Shown: positions 42,390 to 50,071 of the stretch, piece by piece
How the letters are laid out: each line of letters starts with the position of its first letter
Position numbering within the stretch: the stretch's first letter is position 1
Assembly: GCF_007655255.1 (NCBI RefSeq)
Contig: NZ_VMYE01000004.1
Location: forward strand, 124,001 to 188,000
Length of the DNA: 64,000 bases
Source of the DNA: Extensimonas perlucida
Lineage (GTDB): Bacteria; Pseudomonadota; Gammaproteobacteria; Burkholderiales; Burkholderiaceae_C
Reading direction: 5' to 3'
Made by a program: the position numbers and the translations under genes
The notes under the pieces: model-generated
Database searches by the model: none
What the model was told of the DNA's origin: nothing
Seen by the model: the letters and a program-made list of their open reading frames with translations, nothing else

Positions 42390-45023
42390 ATGTCCGCCTC
42401 TGTCTCCACCCTGCCCGGCCTCGATCCCGCGGCGCTGCCGCTGCGCAGCGCCCCGGCCGCGCCAGGCCACTTCGACGAACTGTTCGGCGCCACCACGCCC
42501 GCCGCGCCCACCGCGCCTACCACGCCCGCCGCCACCGACGGCCCCGATGCCGCCGATGCCGCTACGGCGCCGCCCGCGCGCAGCCTGAACCCGGCCTGGG
42601 CGCGCTTTTTTGCCTATTTGGGCAAGGACGACCTCGCGCGCAGCAACGACAACCTGCAGCGCCAGCTGCGCGACAACGGCGTGACCTACAACGTCTATGC
42701 CGACGCCTCTGCGGGCCTGCAGCGGCCCTGGGCGCTGGACTTGCTGCCGCTGATCGTGAGTCCGCAGGACTGGGCGCAGATCGAGGCCGGGGTGCGCCAG
42801 CGCGCGCGCCTGCTCGACGCCATGATGGCCGACCTGTACGGCCCGCGCACGCTGCTGCAGCGCGCGCTGCTGCCCGCCGCGCTGGTGCAGGGCCACCCCG
42901 GCTACCTGCGCCCCATGCTGGACGTGCGCCCGCCCGGCGACACCTGGCTGCCCATCGTGGCGCTCGACCTCGCACACGGCCCCGACGGGCGCTGGTCGGT
43001 GGTGGGCCAGCGCACGCAGGCGCCCTCGGGGCTGGGCTATCTGCTCGAAAACCGCATCGCCGTCTCGCGCCAGTTTCCGCACGCCTTCGCGGGCATGAAG
43101 GTGCAGCGCCTCGCCGCGAGCTACCGCGCGCTCATGGAGGGCCTGCAGCGCAGGCTGCCCGAAGGCGAGAACGCGCGCATCGCGCTGCTCACGCCCGGCC
43201 CGTACAACGAGACCTACTTCGAGCACGCCTACCTCGCGCGCTACCTGGGCCTCACGCTCGTCGAGGGCAGCGACCTCACGGTGCGCGACCAGCGCCTGTA
43301 CCTCAAGACGCTGCAGGGCCTGGAGCCCGTGCACGCGCTCATCAAGCGCCTCGACGACGAATGGCTGGACCCGCTGGAGCTGCGCGCCGACTCCACGCTC
43401 GGCGTGCCCGGCCTGCTGCAGGTGCTGCGCGCGGGGAATCTGCTCATGGCCAACATGCCGGGCTCGGCGCCGCTCGAGTCGAGCGCGCTGCTGGGCTTTT
43501 TGCCCGCCATCAGCGAACACCTGCTGGGCGAGCCGCTGCGCCTGCCGTCGCTCGCTACCTGGTGGTGCGGCGAAGAAGCCGCGCTGCGCGAGGTGCTGCC
43601 GCTTTTGCCCACGAGCGTGATCCGCCCCACCTACCCGAACACGCGCATGGACACGGTGATGGGCCGCAGCCTCGACGAGCGCGCGCTGAACGAGTGGGCG
43701 GGCCGCATCGCGCGCCACCCCGAAGACTACACGGTGCAGGCCTGGCTGCCGCTGTCGCAAACGCCCACCTGGACGCCGGACGGCCTGGTGCCGCGCTCGG
43801 CCATCCTGCGCGTGTTCGCGCTCGCCGACGGGCCGCAGTCGTGGCGCGTACTGCCCGGCGGGCTGGTGCGGCTCGCGCCGCGCGGCGAGCTCGTCGCGGC
43901 CATGCAGCGCGGCGGCAGCAGCGCCGACTGCTGGGTGCTCACCGACGGCGCGGTGGACCGCACCACCATGCTCAACCCCGCCACGGGCGTGCCCACGCAG
44001 GCGCAGCCCAAGCGCCCCGTGACCAGCCGCGCGGCAGAAAACCTGTTCTGGCTCGGGCGCTACACCGAGCGCGCCGAAAGCAGCGTGCGCATGGCCCAGA
44101 TCATGCTGCGCCAGCTCTCGGGCGACGAGCCCGGCGCGCGCCCGCTCGTCGCCTGGCTCTCGGCGCTGGCACGCGAAAACGCGCTGGTGCTGCCCGACGT
44201 GCCCGGCGCCGAGCAGTCGCCGCGCGTGTTCACGCGCAGCCTGATCGCCGCACTCGCGCCCGCGCCGGGCACGCCGCTGGCCGAGCAGTCGTACAGCGTG
44301 GGCTTCAACCTGCGCGCGCTCAAATCCGCCGCCGCGCAGGTGCGCGAGCGCCTGTCGCAAGAGCACTGGAACCTCATCAAGCGCACCGAGGGCGACTTCG
44401 CGCGCGACTGCGCCGCGCTCTCGGGCAACGCCGAATACGCCACCGCCGAGGCGCTCGTGGCCCTGCAGAACGCGAGCGAGCTGCTCGCCGCCATCACCGG
44501 CGCGCAGACCGACCGCATGGTGCGCGACAGCGGCTGGCGCCTGCTCTCCATAGGCCGGCACATCGAGCGCCTCGTCACCCTGGCGCGCGCGCTCATGCTC
44601 GGGCTGGAGCAACGCAGCCTGCAGGACATCGACGGCTTCGAGGCCATGGTGGCGCTGTTCGACAGCACCATCACCTTCCACGCACGCTACCAGCAGCGCC
44701 GCGACATGGCCGCGCTGCTGGACCTGCTCGTGCTCGACCGCGACAACCCGCGCTCGCTCGCCTGGGTGCTGCACTCGCTGCGCGCGCGCCTGCTGCGCCT
44801 CGCCGAAAACACCTCGCCCGCGGACACAGCCCTGGCGCTCGCGCTGCCGCAGCCCGAGACCTGGCAGCTCGCCACGCTCGCGCAGCCCGGCAGCGAACGC
44901 AACTTTGGCGCGCTGCACACGCTGCTGGCCGACTGCATCGGCGCCGCGGGCACACTCTCCGACGAGATCACGCGCCTGCACTTCAGCCACGCCGACCGCC
45001 CGAGCCAGAGCCTCGAAATCTGA
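42390..45023 (+). CDS. Circularly permuted ATP-grasp (type 2) / alpha-E domain protein
   Basis: An 877-residue fusion. The N-terminal ~500 residues are a circularly permuted ATP-grasp ligase (LGYLLENRIAVSRQFPHAFA, ALLTPGPYNETYFEHAYLAR, GVPGLLQVLRAGNLLMANMP); the rest is the alpha-E domain (SRAAENLFWLGRYTERAESS, RDSGWRLLSIGRHIERLVTL). I chose ATG 42390 (MSASVSTLPGLDP); an ATG at 42189 would add 67 low-complexity residues whose start matches a dispersed GCGCTT-type motif. Expected to form an amide/peptide bond using ATP, with the flanking transglutaminases acting on the same product. Confidence 0.9.
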   Translation: MSASVSTLPGLDPAALPLRSAPAAPGHFDELFGATTPAAPTAPTTPAATDGPDAADAATAPPARSLNPAWARFFAYLGKDDLARSNDNLQRQLRDNGVTYNVYADASAGLQRPWALDLLPLIVSPQDWAQIEAGVRQRARLLDAMMADLYGPRTLLQRALLPAALVQGHPGYLRPMLDVRPPGDTWLPIVALDLAHGPDGRWSVVGQRTQAPSGLGYLLENRIAVSRQFPHAFAGMKVQRLAASYRALMEGLQRRLPEGENARIALLTPGPYNETYFEHAYLARYLGLTLVEGSDLTVRDQRLYLKTLQGLEPVHALIKRLDDEWLDPLELRADSTLGVPGLLQVLRAGNLLMANMPGSAPLESSALLGFLPAISEHLLGEPLRLPSLATWWCGEEAALREVLPLLPTSVIRPTYPNTRMDTVMGRSLDERALNEWAGRIARHPEDYTVQAWLPLSQTPTWTPDGLVPRSAILRVFALADGPQSWRVLPGGLVRLAPRGELVAAMQRGGSSADCWVLTDGAVDRTTMLNPATGVPTQAQPKRPVTSRAAENLFWLGRYTERAESSVRMAQIMLRQLSGDEPGARPLVAWLSALARENALVLPDVPGAEQSPRVFTRSLIAALAPAPGTPLAEQSYSVGFNLRALKSAAAQVRERLSQEHWNLIKRTEGDFARDCAALSGNAEYATAEALVALQNASELLAAITGAQTDRMVRDSGWRLLSIGRHIERLVTLARALMLGLEQRSLQDIDGFEAMVALFDSTITFHARYQQRRDMAALLDLLVLDRDNPRSLAWVLHSLRARLLRLAENTSPADTALALALPQPETWQLATLAQPGSERNFGALHTLLADCIGAAGTLSDEITRLHFSHADRPSQSLEI

Positions 45024-45028
45024 CACCG

Positions 45029-46303
45029 ATGCATCCATCGCCCCGCCCCATGCTGCTGCGCATCCTGCACCGCACCTGCTACCGCTACCAAGGCCCGGTG
45101 GATCACGCGCAGCACATGCTGCACCTGAGCCCCGTCGATACCGCCGTGCAGCAGGTGCTCTCCCACACCCTGCGCATCACCCCCGAGCCCGCCGCACAAA
45201 GCAAGGCGCGCGACGCTTTCGGCAACCTGCGCAGCTTCTTCACGCTGCAGGCGCCGCACGAGAGCCTGTGCGTGGAGGCCGACAGCCTGGTGCAAACGCA
45301 GCTCCCGGCGCCCCTGCCCATCGTGGCCGCTGCGGCAACTACGGCCACCGCAGCAACTGCGGCAACTGCGGCTGCAACCGCTGGGGCCACCGCCGCCGCG
45401 GCCCCAAGCATTCCCGCGGCGGCGCCCCCGGCCCTTTCCCTCGTCCCGTCCAGCGCCGCGTCCGATTTGGCCACCGCCGACGCACCTCCTGCCGACGCAC
45501 CTCCTGCCGACGCACCTCCTGCCAATGCGCCGCCCGCCCCTGCATGGCACGCGCCTTGGCAAGCCCCCTGGGAGGCCGTGCGCGAGCACTACCGCTACCG
45601 CGCCGGCGCGCCCTACGACGCCGCGAGCGAATTCCTCTTCGCCTCGCCGCATGTGCCGCGCGACGACGCCTTCGCCGCCTTTGCGCGCCCCGCGTTCGCA
45701 CCCGGCACGCCGCTGCTGGCCGCCGCGCAGGCGCTCATGGAGCGCATCCACCGCGAACTGCGCTACACCCCCGCGAGCACGCAGGTCAACACGCCCGCGC
45801 TGCAGGCGCTCGCGCAGCGCAAGGGCGTTTGCCAGGACTTCGCGCACATCATGCTCGGCTGCCTGCGCAGCCTGGGCCTGCCCGCGCGCTACGTGAGCGG
45901 CTACCTGCTCACGCGCCCGCCGCCGGGCAAGCCCCGGCTCATAGGCGCGGATGCCTCGCACGCCTGGGTCAGCGTGTATGTGCCCTGGATCGCCGCCCAC
46001 GCGCACGCCGCGCCATTGCCTGACGACACCGACCCCATGAGCGCGGCGCTGCACACGCAGGCGCAGCAAGCCGGCGGCGCCTGGTTCGACTTCGACCCCA
46101 CGAACCGCCGCAGCGGCTGGGGCAGCCCCGGCGCGGACTACGTCACGCTCGCCGTGGGGCGCGACTTCTCCGACGTCTCGCCCATGCGCGGCGTGATCCA
46201 GGGCGGCGGCGCGCACGAGCTCGAAGTCGGCGTCACCGTGGCCCCGCCCGAGGAACTGCAGGCGCTGCTGACAAACAAGCCCCCGTCATTGCGTGCCCCG
46301 TAG
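45029..46303 (+). CDS. Transglutaminase-like protein, third gene of the ATP-grasp operon
   Basis: A 424-residue protein: N-terminal transglutaminase-associated domain (RILHRTCYRYQGPVDHAQHM), then an Ala/Thr/Pro-rich insert of ~90 residues with three 5-residue repeats ADAPP, then the catalytic core with Cys in KGVCQDFAHIMLGCLRSLGL, His in DASHAWVSVYVPW and Asp in WFDFDPTNR. Start ATG 45029, six bases after the upstream stop. The low-complexity insert is unusual and may be a disordered linker. Confidence 0.9.
   Translation: MHPSPRPMLLRILHRTCYRYQGPVDHAQHMLHLSPVDTAVQQVLSHTLRITPEPAAQSKARDAFGNLRSFFTLQAPHESLCVEADSLVQTQLPAPLPIVAAAATTATAATAATAAATAGATAAAAPSIPAAAPPALSLVPSSAASDLATADAPPADAPPADAPPANAPPAPAWHAPWQAPWEAVREHYRYRAGAPYDAASEFLFASPHVPRDDAFAAFARPAFAPGTPLLAAAQALMERIHRELRYTPASTQVNTPALQALAQRKGVCQDFAHIMLGCLRSLGLPARYVSGYLLTRPPPGKPRLIGADASHAWVSVYVPWIAAHAHAAPLPDDTDPMSAALHTQAQQAGGAWFDFDPTNRRSGWGSPGADYVTLAVGRDFSDVSPMRGVIQGGGAHELEVGVTVAPPEELQALLTNKPPSLRAP
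45476..45520 (+). repeat. Three perfect 15-bp tandem repeats inside the transglutaminase gene
   Basis: GCCGACGCACCTCCT repeated three times, encoding ADAPP units in the linker; a slippage-prone in-frame repeat. Confidence 0.85.
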
Positions 46304-46382
46304 GGACACGGCACCGCCGCATGCGCCATCTGGGGTAAACGGCGGTGACGCAGACGCAGGGCACCACATACACTCCTGAGCA

Positions 46383-46421
46383 TTGACAGAAGATCTGGTG
46401 CGTATATACTTTTTGTATATA
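46383..46421 (+). promoter_or_regulatory. vapBC promoter with overlapping operator palindrome
   Basis: Consensus -35 TTGACA (46383-46388) and -10 TATACT (46405-46410) are 16 bp apart. A perfect inverted repeat TATATAC-N5-GTATATA (46403-46421) overlaps the -10, as expected of a VapB(C) autorepression site. The ribosome site AAAGGAGGTCAC precedes vapB. Confidence 0.8.
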
Positions 46422-46438
46422 TTTTCAAAGGAGGTCAC

Positions 46439-46669
46439 ATGACCTACGCCCGCGTTTTCCAGTCCGGCAACAGCCAGGCCGTGCGTCTGCCCAAAGAATT
46501 CCGGTTCAACACCGAGCAGGTAGAGATCTTTCGGCAGGGCAACGACATCATCCTGCGCGAACACCCCGCCAGCGCCGCTGCCATCTTTGATGCCCTGACC
46601 TCCCTGCCTGCCGACTTCATGCAGGAAGGCCGCGAAGATCCCCCTCCCCAAGAGCGCGAGGCGTTTTGA
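46439..46669 (+). CDS. vapB: Antitoxin VapB (AbrB/MazE-like)
   Basis: A 76-residue antitoxin. The N-terminal swapped-hairpin DNA-binding domain reads ARVFQSGNSQAVRLPKEFRF; the C-terminal tail SLPADFMQEGREDPPPQERE is the canonical VapC-binding peptide. The stop is immediately followed by the vapC ATG. The promoter palindrome upstream fits autoregulation. Confidence 0.95.
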   Translation: MTYARVFQSGNSQAVRLPKEFRFNTEQVEIFRQGNDIILREHPASAAAIFDALTSLPADFMQEGREDPPPQEREAF

Positions 46670-47092
46670 ATGCCCATCCGCTATCTGCTCGACACCAACA
46701 TCTGCATCTACATCGCCAAGCACCACCCGCCCGCCGTCAGGGCGCGGTTTGAGCAACTCAGCGCAGACGCTTTGGCCATGTCCGTCATCACCCTGGGCGA
46801 GCTTCAGCACGGCGCAGAAAAGAGCCAGTCCCGGCCCAAGGCCCTGCTAGCGCTGCAGCAGCTGCAAAGCGCCATCCAGGTAATGCCCTTGACCCCTGCC
46901 GCTGGCGAGCACTATGGCCAAATCCGTAGCAGCCTTGAGCGCGCCGGGCAGCCCATTGGCAACAACGACCTCTGGATCGCCGCCCACGCGCGGGCCGAAG
47001 GCTGGGTGCTTGTGACCAACAACGAGCGCGAGTTCCGCCGCGTCGAGGGACTAGCGGTAGAGAACTGGGTGGCGCCTGCGCAGGACACTTAA
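46670..47092 (+). CDS. vapC: Toxin VapC (PIN-domain ribonuclease)
   Basis: A 140-residue PIN toxin of the type that cleaves tRNA or rRNA. Acidic active-site residues: Asp in LLDTNICIYIAKHH (residue 8), Glu in VITLGELQHGAEKS, Asp in IGNNDLWIAAHA and the NNEREF segment. All four are present, so it should be active. Coupled to vapB with zero spacing. Its TAA stop adjoins the start of a 178-bp inverted-repeat element. Confidence 0.95.
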   Translation: MPIRYLLDTNICIYIAKHHPPAVRARFEQLSADALAMSVITLGELQHGAEKSQSRPKALLALQQLQSAIQVMPLTPAAGEHYGQIRSSLERAGQPIGNNDLWIAAHARAEGWVLVTNNEREFRRVEGLAVENWVAPAQDT

Positions 47093-47310
47093 ACCCAAAT
47101 TGTTCATTAGGACGCGGGATGATGGCGAGGTGGCTGGCGAGGCAGTTTGGCTGCTGAGGAGAAGTCCATGGCCGGTGCCATGGACGCCGAGGCAGCGGCC
47201 AAAATGGCCGTCAGGCGCCCGCCAGCGCCCGCGTAGGTGCGCAGCACCGCCTAATGGACAATCTGGGTTAAACCCAGATTGTTCATTAGGACGCGGGATG
47301 ATGGCGAGGC
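47092..47310. repeat. 178-bp hairpin-rich element with 20-bp terminal inverted repeats, plus partial second copy
   Basis: Left end AACCCAAATTGTTCATTAGG (47092-47111) pairs with CCTAATGGACAATCTGGGTT (47250-47269), 18 of 20 matching. Inside is a perfect 9-bp hairpin GTCCATGGC/GCCATGGAC (47164-47185) and a CGGCCA/TGGCCG stem. Immediately after, at 47271, the left-end sequence repeats (ending near 47310), then diverges. The 380-bp gap from vapC to the porin contains only this, a further hairpin and a dispersed motif. Confidence 0.75.
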
Positions 47311-47369
47311 GGCTGGCGGGCATCACTTCGTCCGCCTGTCTGCCGCCTCGCAATGACGGGCGAAAGACG

Positions 47370-47394
47370 CAGGCTGGGTTGCCAACCCAGCCTG
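47370..47394. terminator. Perfect 11-bp hairpin, possible bidirectional terminator
   Basis: CAGGCTGGGTT-GCC-AACCCAGCCTG followed shortly by CATCATTTTT on the plus strand. It lies between convergent vapC and the porin gene. Confidence 0.45.
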
Positions 47395-47401
47395 CCTTCA
47401 T

Positions 47402-47462
47402 CATTTTTGATAGCTTCCAGCGCTTGCTGCACCTTGGCTAATGGCCATTTTTGGCCTGAAAT
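47402..47462. repeat. Dispersed GCGCTT-type motif, downstream of the porin gene
   Basis: TTTTTGATAGCTTCCAGCGC, then TTGCTGCACCTTGGCTAATG and GCCATTTTTGGCC: one of the clearest members of the family, intergenic. Confidence 0.8.
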
Positions 47463-47474
47463 TCCAAGCACGAT

Positions 47475-48725
47475 TCATTGCTCCACGTGCACGCGCAGCC
47501 CCAGCACGGTCTGCGTGCCGGGGCCGCCGCCGGGGCGGGTGATGTATTGCAGGTCGGGCTGCACGTACACATGCGGGGCCAGCTCGGTCGAATACACCAG
47601 CTCCCACACGGTTTCAGCGCGCTGCAGCGGCTGGCGCACCTGCGCCAGCCCCAAAGTCAGCACATCGGCCGGGCGCGCCGCGAACAGCCCGCGCACGCGC
47701 GCACCCGCGCCCAGGTAGCTGCGCACCATGCTCGCGGCCTGCGGCGCGCGCCCGGCTTGCGCAAACAGGCTCCACAGGCGCCGGGCCTCGTCGCGCCAGC
47801 TGTGCTGGACAATGCCATACGGGCCTGACGCCCCCGCCGTGCCCTGCAGCCGGTGCTGCCACCAGCCGAGCTTGAGCGTGGTGCCCGCTTTGCTGCCTGC
47901 GGCGGCATCGTCGGCGCGCGCTACGTCGTCCGCGTCCACGCCGTCGGCACCGTCCGCACCGCCAAAGTCACGCGCGGCCTCGGCGATGAACAGCGCGCCG
48001 CGCAGCGCCCCCGTGCCCGCGGGCGGGTTGCCCTGCCAGAGGCCGGCCTGCGCGCTCCAGCCCCGGCCCAGGTCGGCCCCCGCCACCATGGCCAGCCCAG
48101 GGTTGGGGAAGGTGGCGAGGCGGGCGTTTTCGGTCAACGTGGGCGTGCTGCCGAACGAAGCGTTGTGCAAATGCCCGGCCACCTCGGTCACGTTGAACTG
48201 GTTGGCCAGGTCCATCACCCCGCCCTGCACGAAGGCGCTGCCGGTGCCCTGGCGATAGCTGGCCTGATAGACGCGCAAAAAATCCGGCGCCCACAGACTG
48301 GTGGGCAGCTGCGCGTCGCCGCTGCGCTGCGGCAGATTGCCACTCGCGCGCAGGCCCATGAGCATGAGGTCGAACTGCCCCTGGCGCCACCAGCCGGCCT
48401 GTTCGGTGTCCAGGCTCAGGCCGGCCTGCACCGCGGCCACGGCGAGCGGCCGCCGCGCTCCGCGCCCGCCCACCACGCCCAGCGCCTCGGCATCCAGGTG
48501 CAGCAGGCTGCTCAGGCCCTGGCCCCAGGGCTGCGCGGGCGGGGTGTAGGGCGCACTGTAGGGGGCCAGCGGCTCGTTGCCAGCCTCGTTGCCCGGCTCG
48601 CTGCCCGGCGTTTGCGCGACGTTTGGATCGGCCTGTGCCCAGGCGCCAGCCAGCCACAGCGCCAGGACGCCGCAGGCGCCGAGCTTTTGGATTGCGTTAC
48701 CTCTGCGCATGCAGCTTGATTTCAT
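47475..48725 (-). CDS. Carbohydrate-selective porin, OprB family
   Basis: A 416-residue outer-membrane beta-barrel. A signal peptide (about residues 1-32, ending AGAWAQA) precedes a barrel with alternating aromatic strands. The C-terminus VYVQPDLQYITRPGGGPG, then TVLGLRVHVEQ, is the conserved end of OprB proteins (GTQTVLGLR). Substrate cannot be inferred; no sugar transporter is adjacent. I used ATG 48725; an ATG at 48710 (MRRGNAIQK) is equally plausible. A run of acidic GADGADGVDADDV repeats in one loop is unusual. Confidence 0.87.
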   Translation of the reverse strand: MKSSCMRRGNAIQKLGACGVLALWLAGAWAQADPNVAQTPGSEPGNEAGNEPLAPYSAPYTPPAQPWGQGLSSLLHLDAEALGVVGGRGARRPLAVAAVQAGLSLDTEQAGWWRQGQFDLMLMGLRASGNLPQRSGDAQLPTSLWAPDFLRVYQASYRQGTGSAFVQGGVMDLANQFNVTEVAGHLHNASFGSTPTLTENARLATFPNPGLAMVAGADLGRGWSAQAGLWQGNPPAGTGALRGALFIAEAARDFGGADGADGVDADDVARADDAAAGSKAGTTLKLGWWQHRLQGTAGASGPYGIVQHSWRDEARRLWSLFAQAGRAPQAASMVRSYLGAGARVRGLFAARPADVLTLGLAQVRQPLQRAETVWELVYSTELAPHVYVQPDLQYITRPGGGPGTQTVLGLRVHVEQ

Positions 48726-48885
48726 GATTCTTGGTCGCTTTCCGAACGTCCATGAAGGTGCTGTGCGGCGGGCGAGCGAAGTGACAGGTAGGCGTCGACT
48801 ATTCGCTGCATATTTTGCGGAGATTGGAGAGCGGATTCGCCGCATTCAGAATGCCCCGTGGCGCTATCACCGGGCTGCTGCCGCC

Positions 48886-49054
48886 CTAGGAGCCTGTCGG
48901 ACTTTGGAATCGCCGGCTGCGAATGCGCCGCAGCGGCCCATTTTTTACCGTCTTCTTGCCCCATAGCGCCACTATGGGGCTGCGAATCCGGCAAAAACTG
49001 GCCTCGCTGGGGCGCGTTCTCGCTATCGACGCCCAAAGTCCGACAGGCTCCTGG
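48886..49054. mobile_element. 161-bp MITE, copy 2, at the 3' end of yhaV
   Basis: The core 48890-49050 has the same ends and length as copy 1 (GAGCCTGTC... / ...GACAGGCTC), bounded by CTAG on the left and CTGG on the right (a presumed decayed duplication). It supplies the last codons and stop of yhaV. One minus-strand frame and one plus-strand frame are open across it. Confidence 0.88.
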
Positions 49055-49544
49055 CCACTGATTCCTGCAGCCGCTGCGCTTCTTTCTGCGCCTGCGCCAG
49101 CAGCCGATCCCAGTCATCGGGCGGATGCCCGTTTTCCAGCATCTTGCGGAACACCCGGTAGGCATCGTCGCTGCGCTCAAAGGCACGTTTGGTGTCTTCG
49201 TCATTCACCCAGGCGTAAACGATCACCTTGGCCTGCGCGTGGTAGCGGAAGAACAGTCGGTACTGCTGGAAGAACTTGGCCCGGAACCAGTGTTTGTGCT
49301 CGTCGCCGAGCGTCCCGCCCTGGCGATACTCCGGTCGCGCCGGATCTTGCGGGATGACATCGAACGCCAGTTTGGTGATCGCGGCCAGTCGTTTGCTGGC
49401 GTTCTTTTTCACGTACCCGGCAGGATCCTTCTGTTTCAGACTCTCGACCTGCCGTGCCAAGGCTTCAACCTGCGCCAGGAACAGCGGATGAGCGAAGACC
49501 GTCCAGCCGTGAATGACCAGGGGTACGGGTTTCCCTGCGCTCAT
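49023..49544 (-). CDS. yhaV: Toxin YhaV (PrlF-YhaV system) with MITE-derived C-terminus
   Basis: A 173-residue ribosome-associated RNase toxin of the RelE/YhaV group. Conserved VIHGWTVFAHPLFLAQVEAL, YRQGGTLGDEHKHWFRAKFF, QYRLFFRYHAQAKVIVYAWV and NDEDTKRAFERSDDAYRVF identify the family (E. coli YhaV is about 154 residues). The final codons RSLSDFGRR and the TAG stop lie in the inserted MITE, so the native end is replaced or extended. Start overlaps the prlF stop by 4 bp (ATGA). Confidence 0.92.
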   Translation of the reverse strand: MSAGKPVPLVIHGWTVFAHPLFLAQVEALARQVESLKQKDPAGYVKKNASKRLAAITKLAFDVIPQDPARPEYRQGGTLGDEHKHWFRAKFFQQYRLFFRYHAQAKVIVYAWVNDEDTKRAFERSDDAYRVFRKMLENGHPPDDWDRLLAQAQKEAQRLQESVARSLSDFGRR

Positions 49545-49870
49545 TCATCGTCTGCCGAAAGGGCCGCTTCGAGATCGACATCGACGCCGCCAACCAACGA
49601 TTGGAGTCGTTCGATGAGGGCGGCATCCACAGCTTGCAGCCGCTCGGGGTGGCGAGCGATGTCGGCGGCGAGGAAACCGAGGAACTGCCCCAGCACCGGG
49701 TCGTCGCCCTCGGGGGCCTCGGCGCGCGTGAGCACCACCTCTCCACTGGGGCGAATGGTGTAGTGGATCTTGTCGCGCTTGCCCAGCTTGAGGGCACGAC
49801 GCACGGTTTCCGGCACCGTGGTCTGGTAGCGATCGGTGAGTGTGGATTCGACTTCGAGGGTCGCGGCCAT
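49541..49870 (-). CDS. prlF: Antitoxin PrlF (SohA), AbrB-like
   Basis: A 109-residue antitoxin with an AbrB/SpoVT swapped-hairpin domain: LEVESTLTDRYQTTVPETVR, then ALKLGKRDKIHYTIRPSGEV. The C-terminal half (DPVLGQFLGFLAADIARHPE) binds YhaV. ATG 49870 has GGAGACC upstream; the longer upstream start is not supported. It is probably autoregulated through a palindrome 38 bp upstream. Confidence 0.92.
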   Translation of the reverse strand: MAATLEVESTLTDRYQTTVPETVRRALKLGKRDKIHYTIRPSGEVVLTRAEAPEGDDPVLGQFLGFLAADIARHPERLQAVDAALIERLQSLVGGVDVDLEAALSADDE

Positions 49871-49907
49871 GGCGGTCTCCTGCGGATCTGGGGTGATGCC
49901 TGAATGG

Positions 49908-49925
49908 TAATGCAATCGCATTATC
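49908..49925 (-). promoter_or_regulatory. Putative prlF operator/promoter
   Basis: Perfect inverted repeat TAATGC-N4-GCATTA (49908-49923) overlaps a minus-strand GATAAT -10-like hexamer (49920-49925). No clear -35 was seen. Confidence 0.45.
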
Positions 49926-50071
49926 CTATCAATGCAGCTGCGTTGCCTTCGGTGACGCCCGGACTCGGATGGGCGTAAATGGGTGTGCTTTTTGGCCGGA
50001 ACGGGACGGACGCGGGTTCGATTCCGGTTGCAAACCCGCGCCGCAAAGCTGCCGGGGTTACACGGCCTTGG

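Noticed and set aside
38606-45038. Two long minus-strand ORFs opposite the transglutaminase operon (1,154 and 944 codons)
   Set aside because: Mirror frames of proteins with recognisable catalytic motifs; no motif of their own.
50010-50055. tRNA-like T-loop GGTTCGATTCC in GACGCGGGTTCGATTCCGGTTG
   Set aside because: The five-base arms around the loop are not complementary, no anticodon or acceptor stem can be drawn, and a different hairpin (CGCGGGTT/AACCCGCG) explains the sequence.
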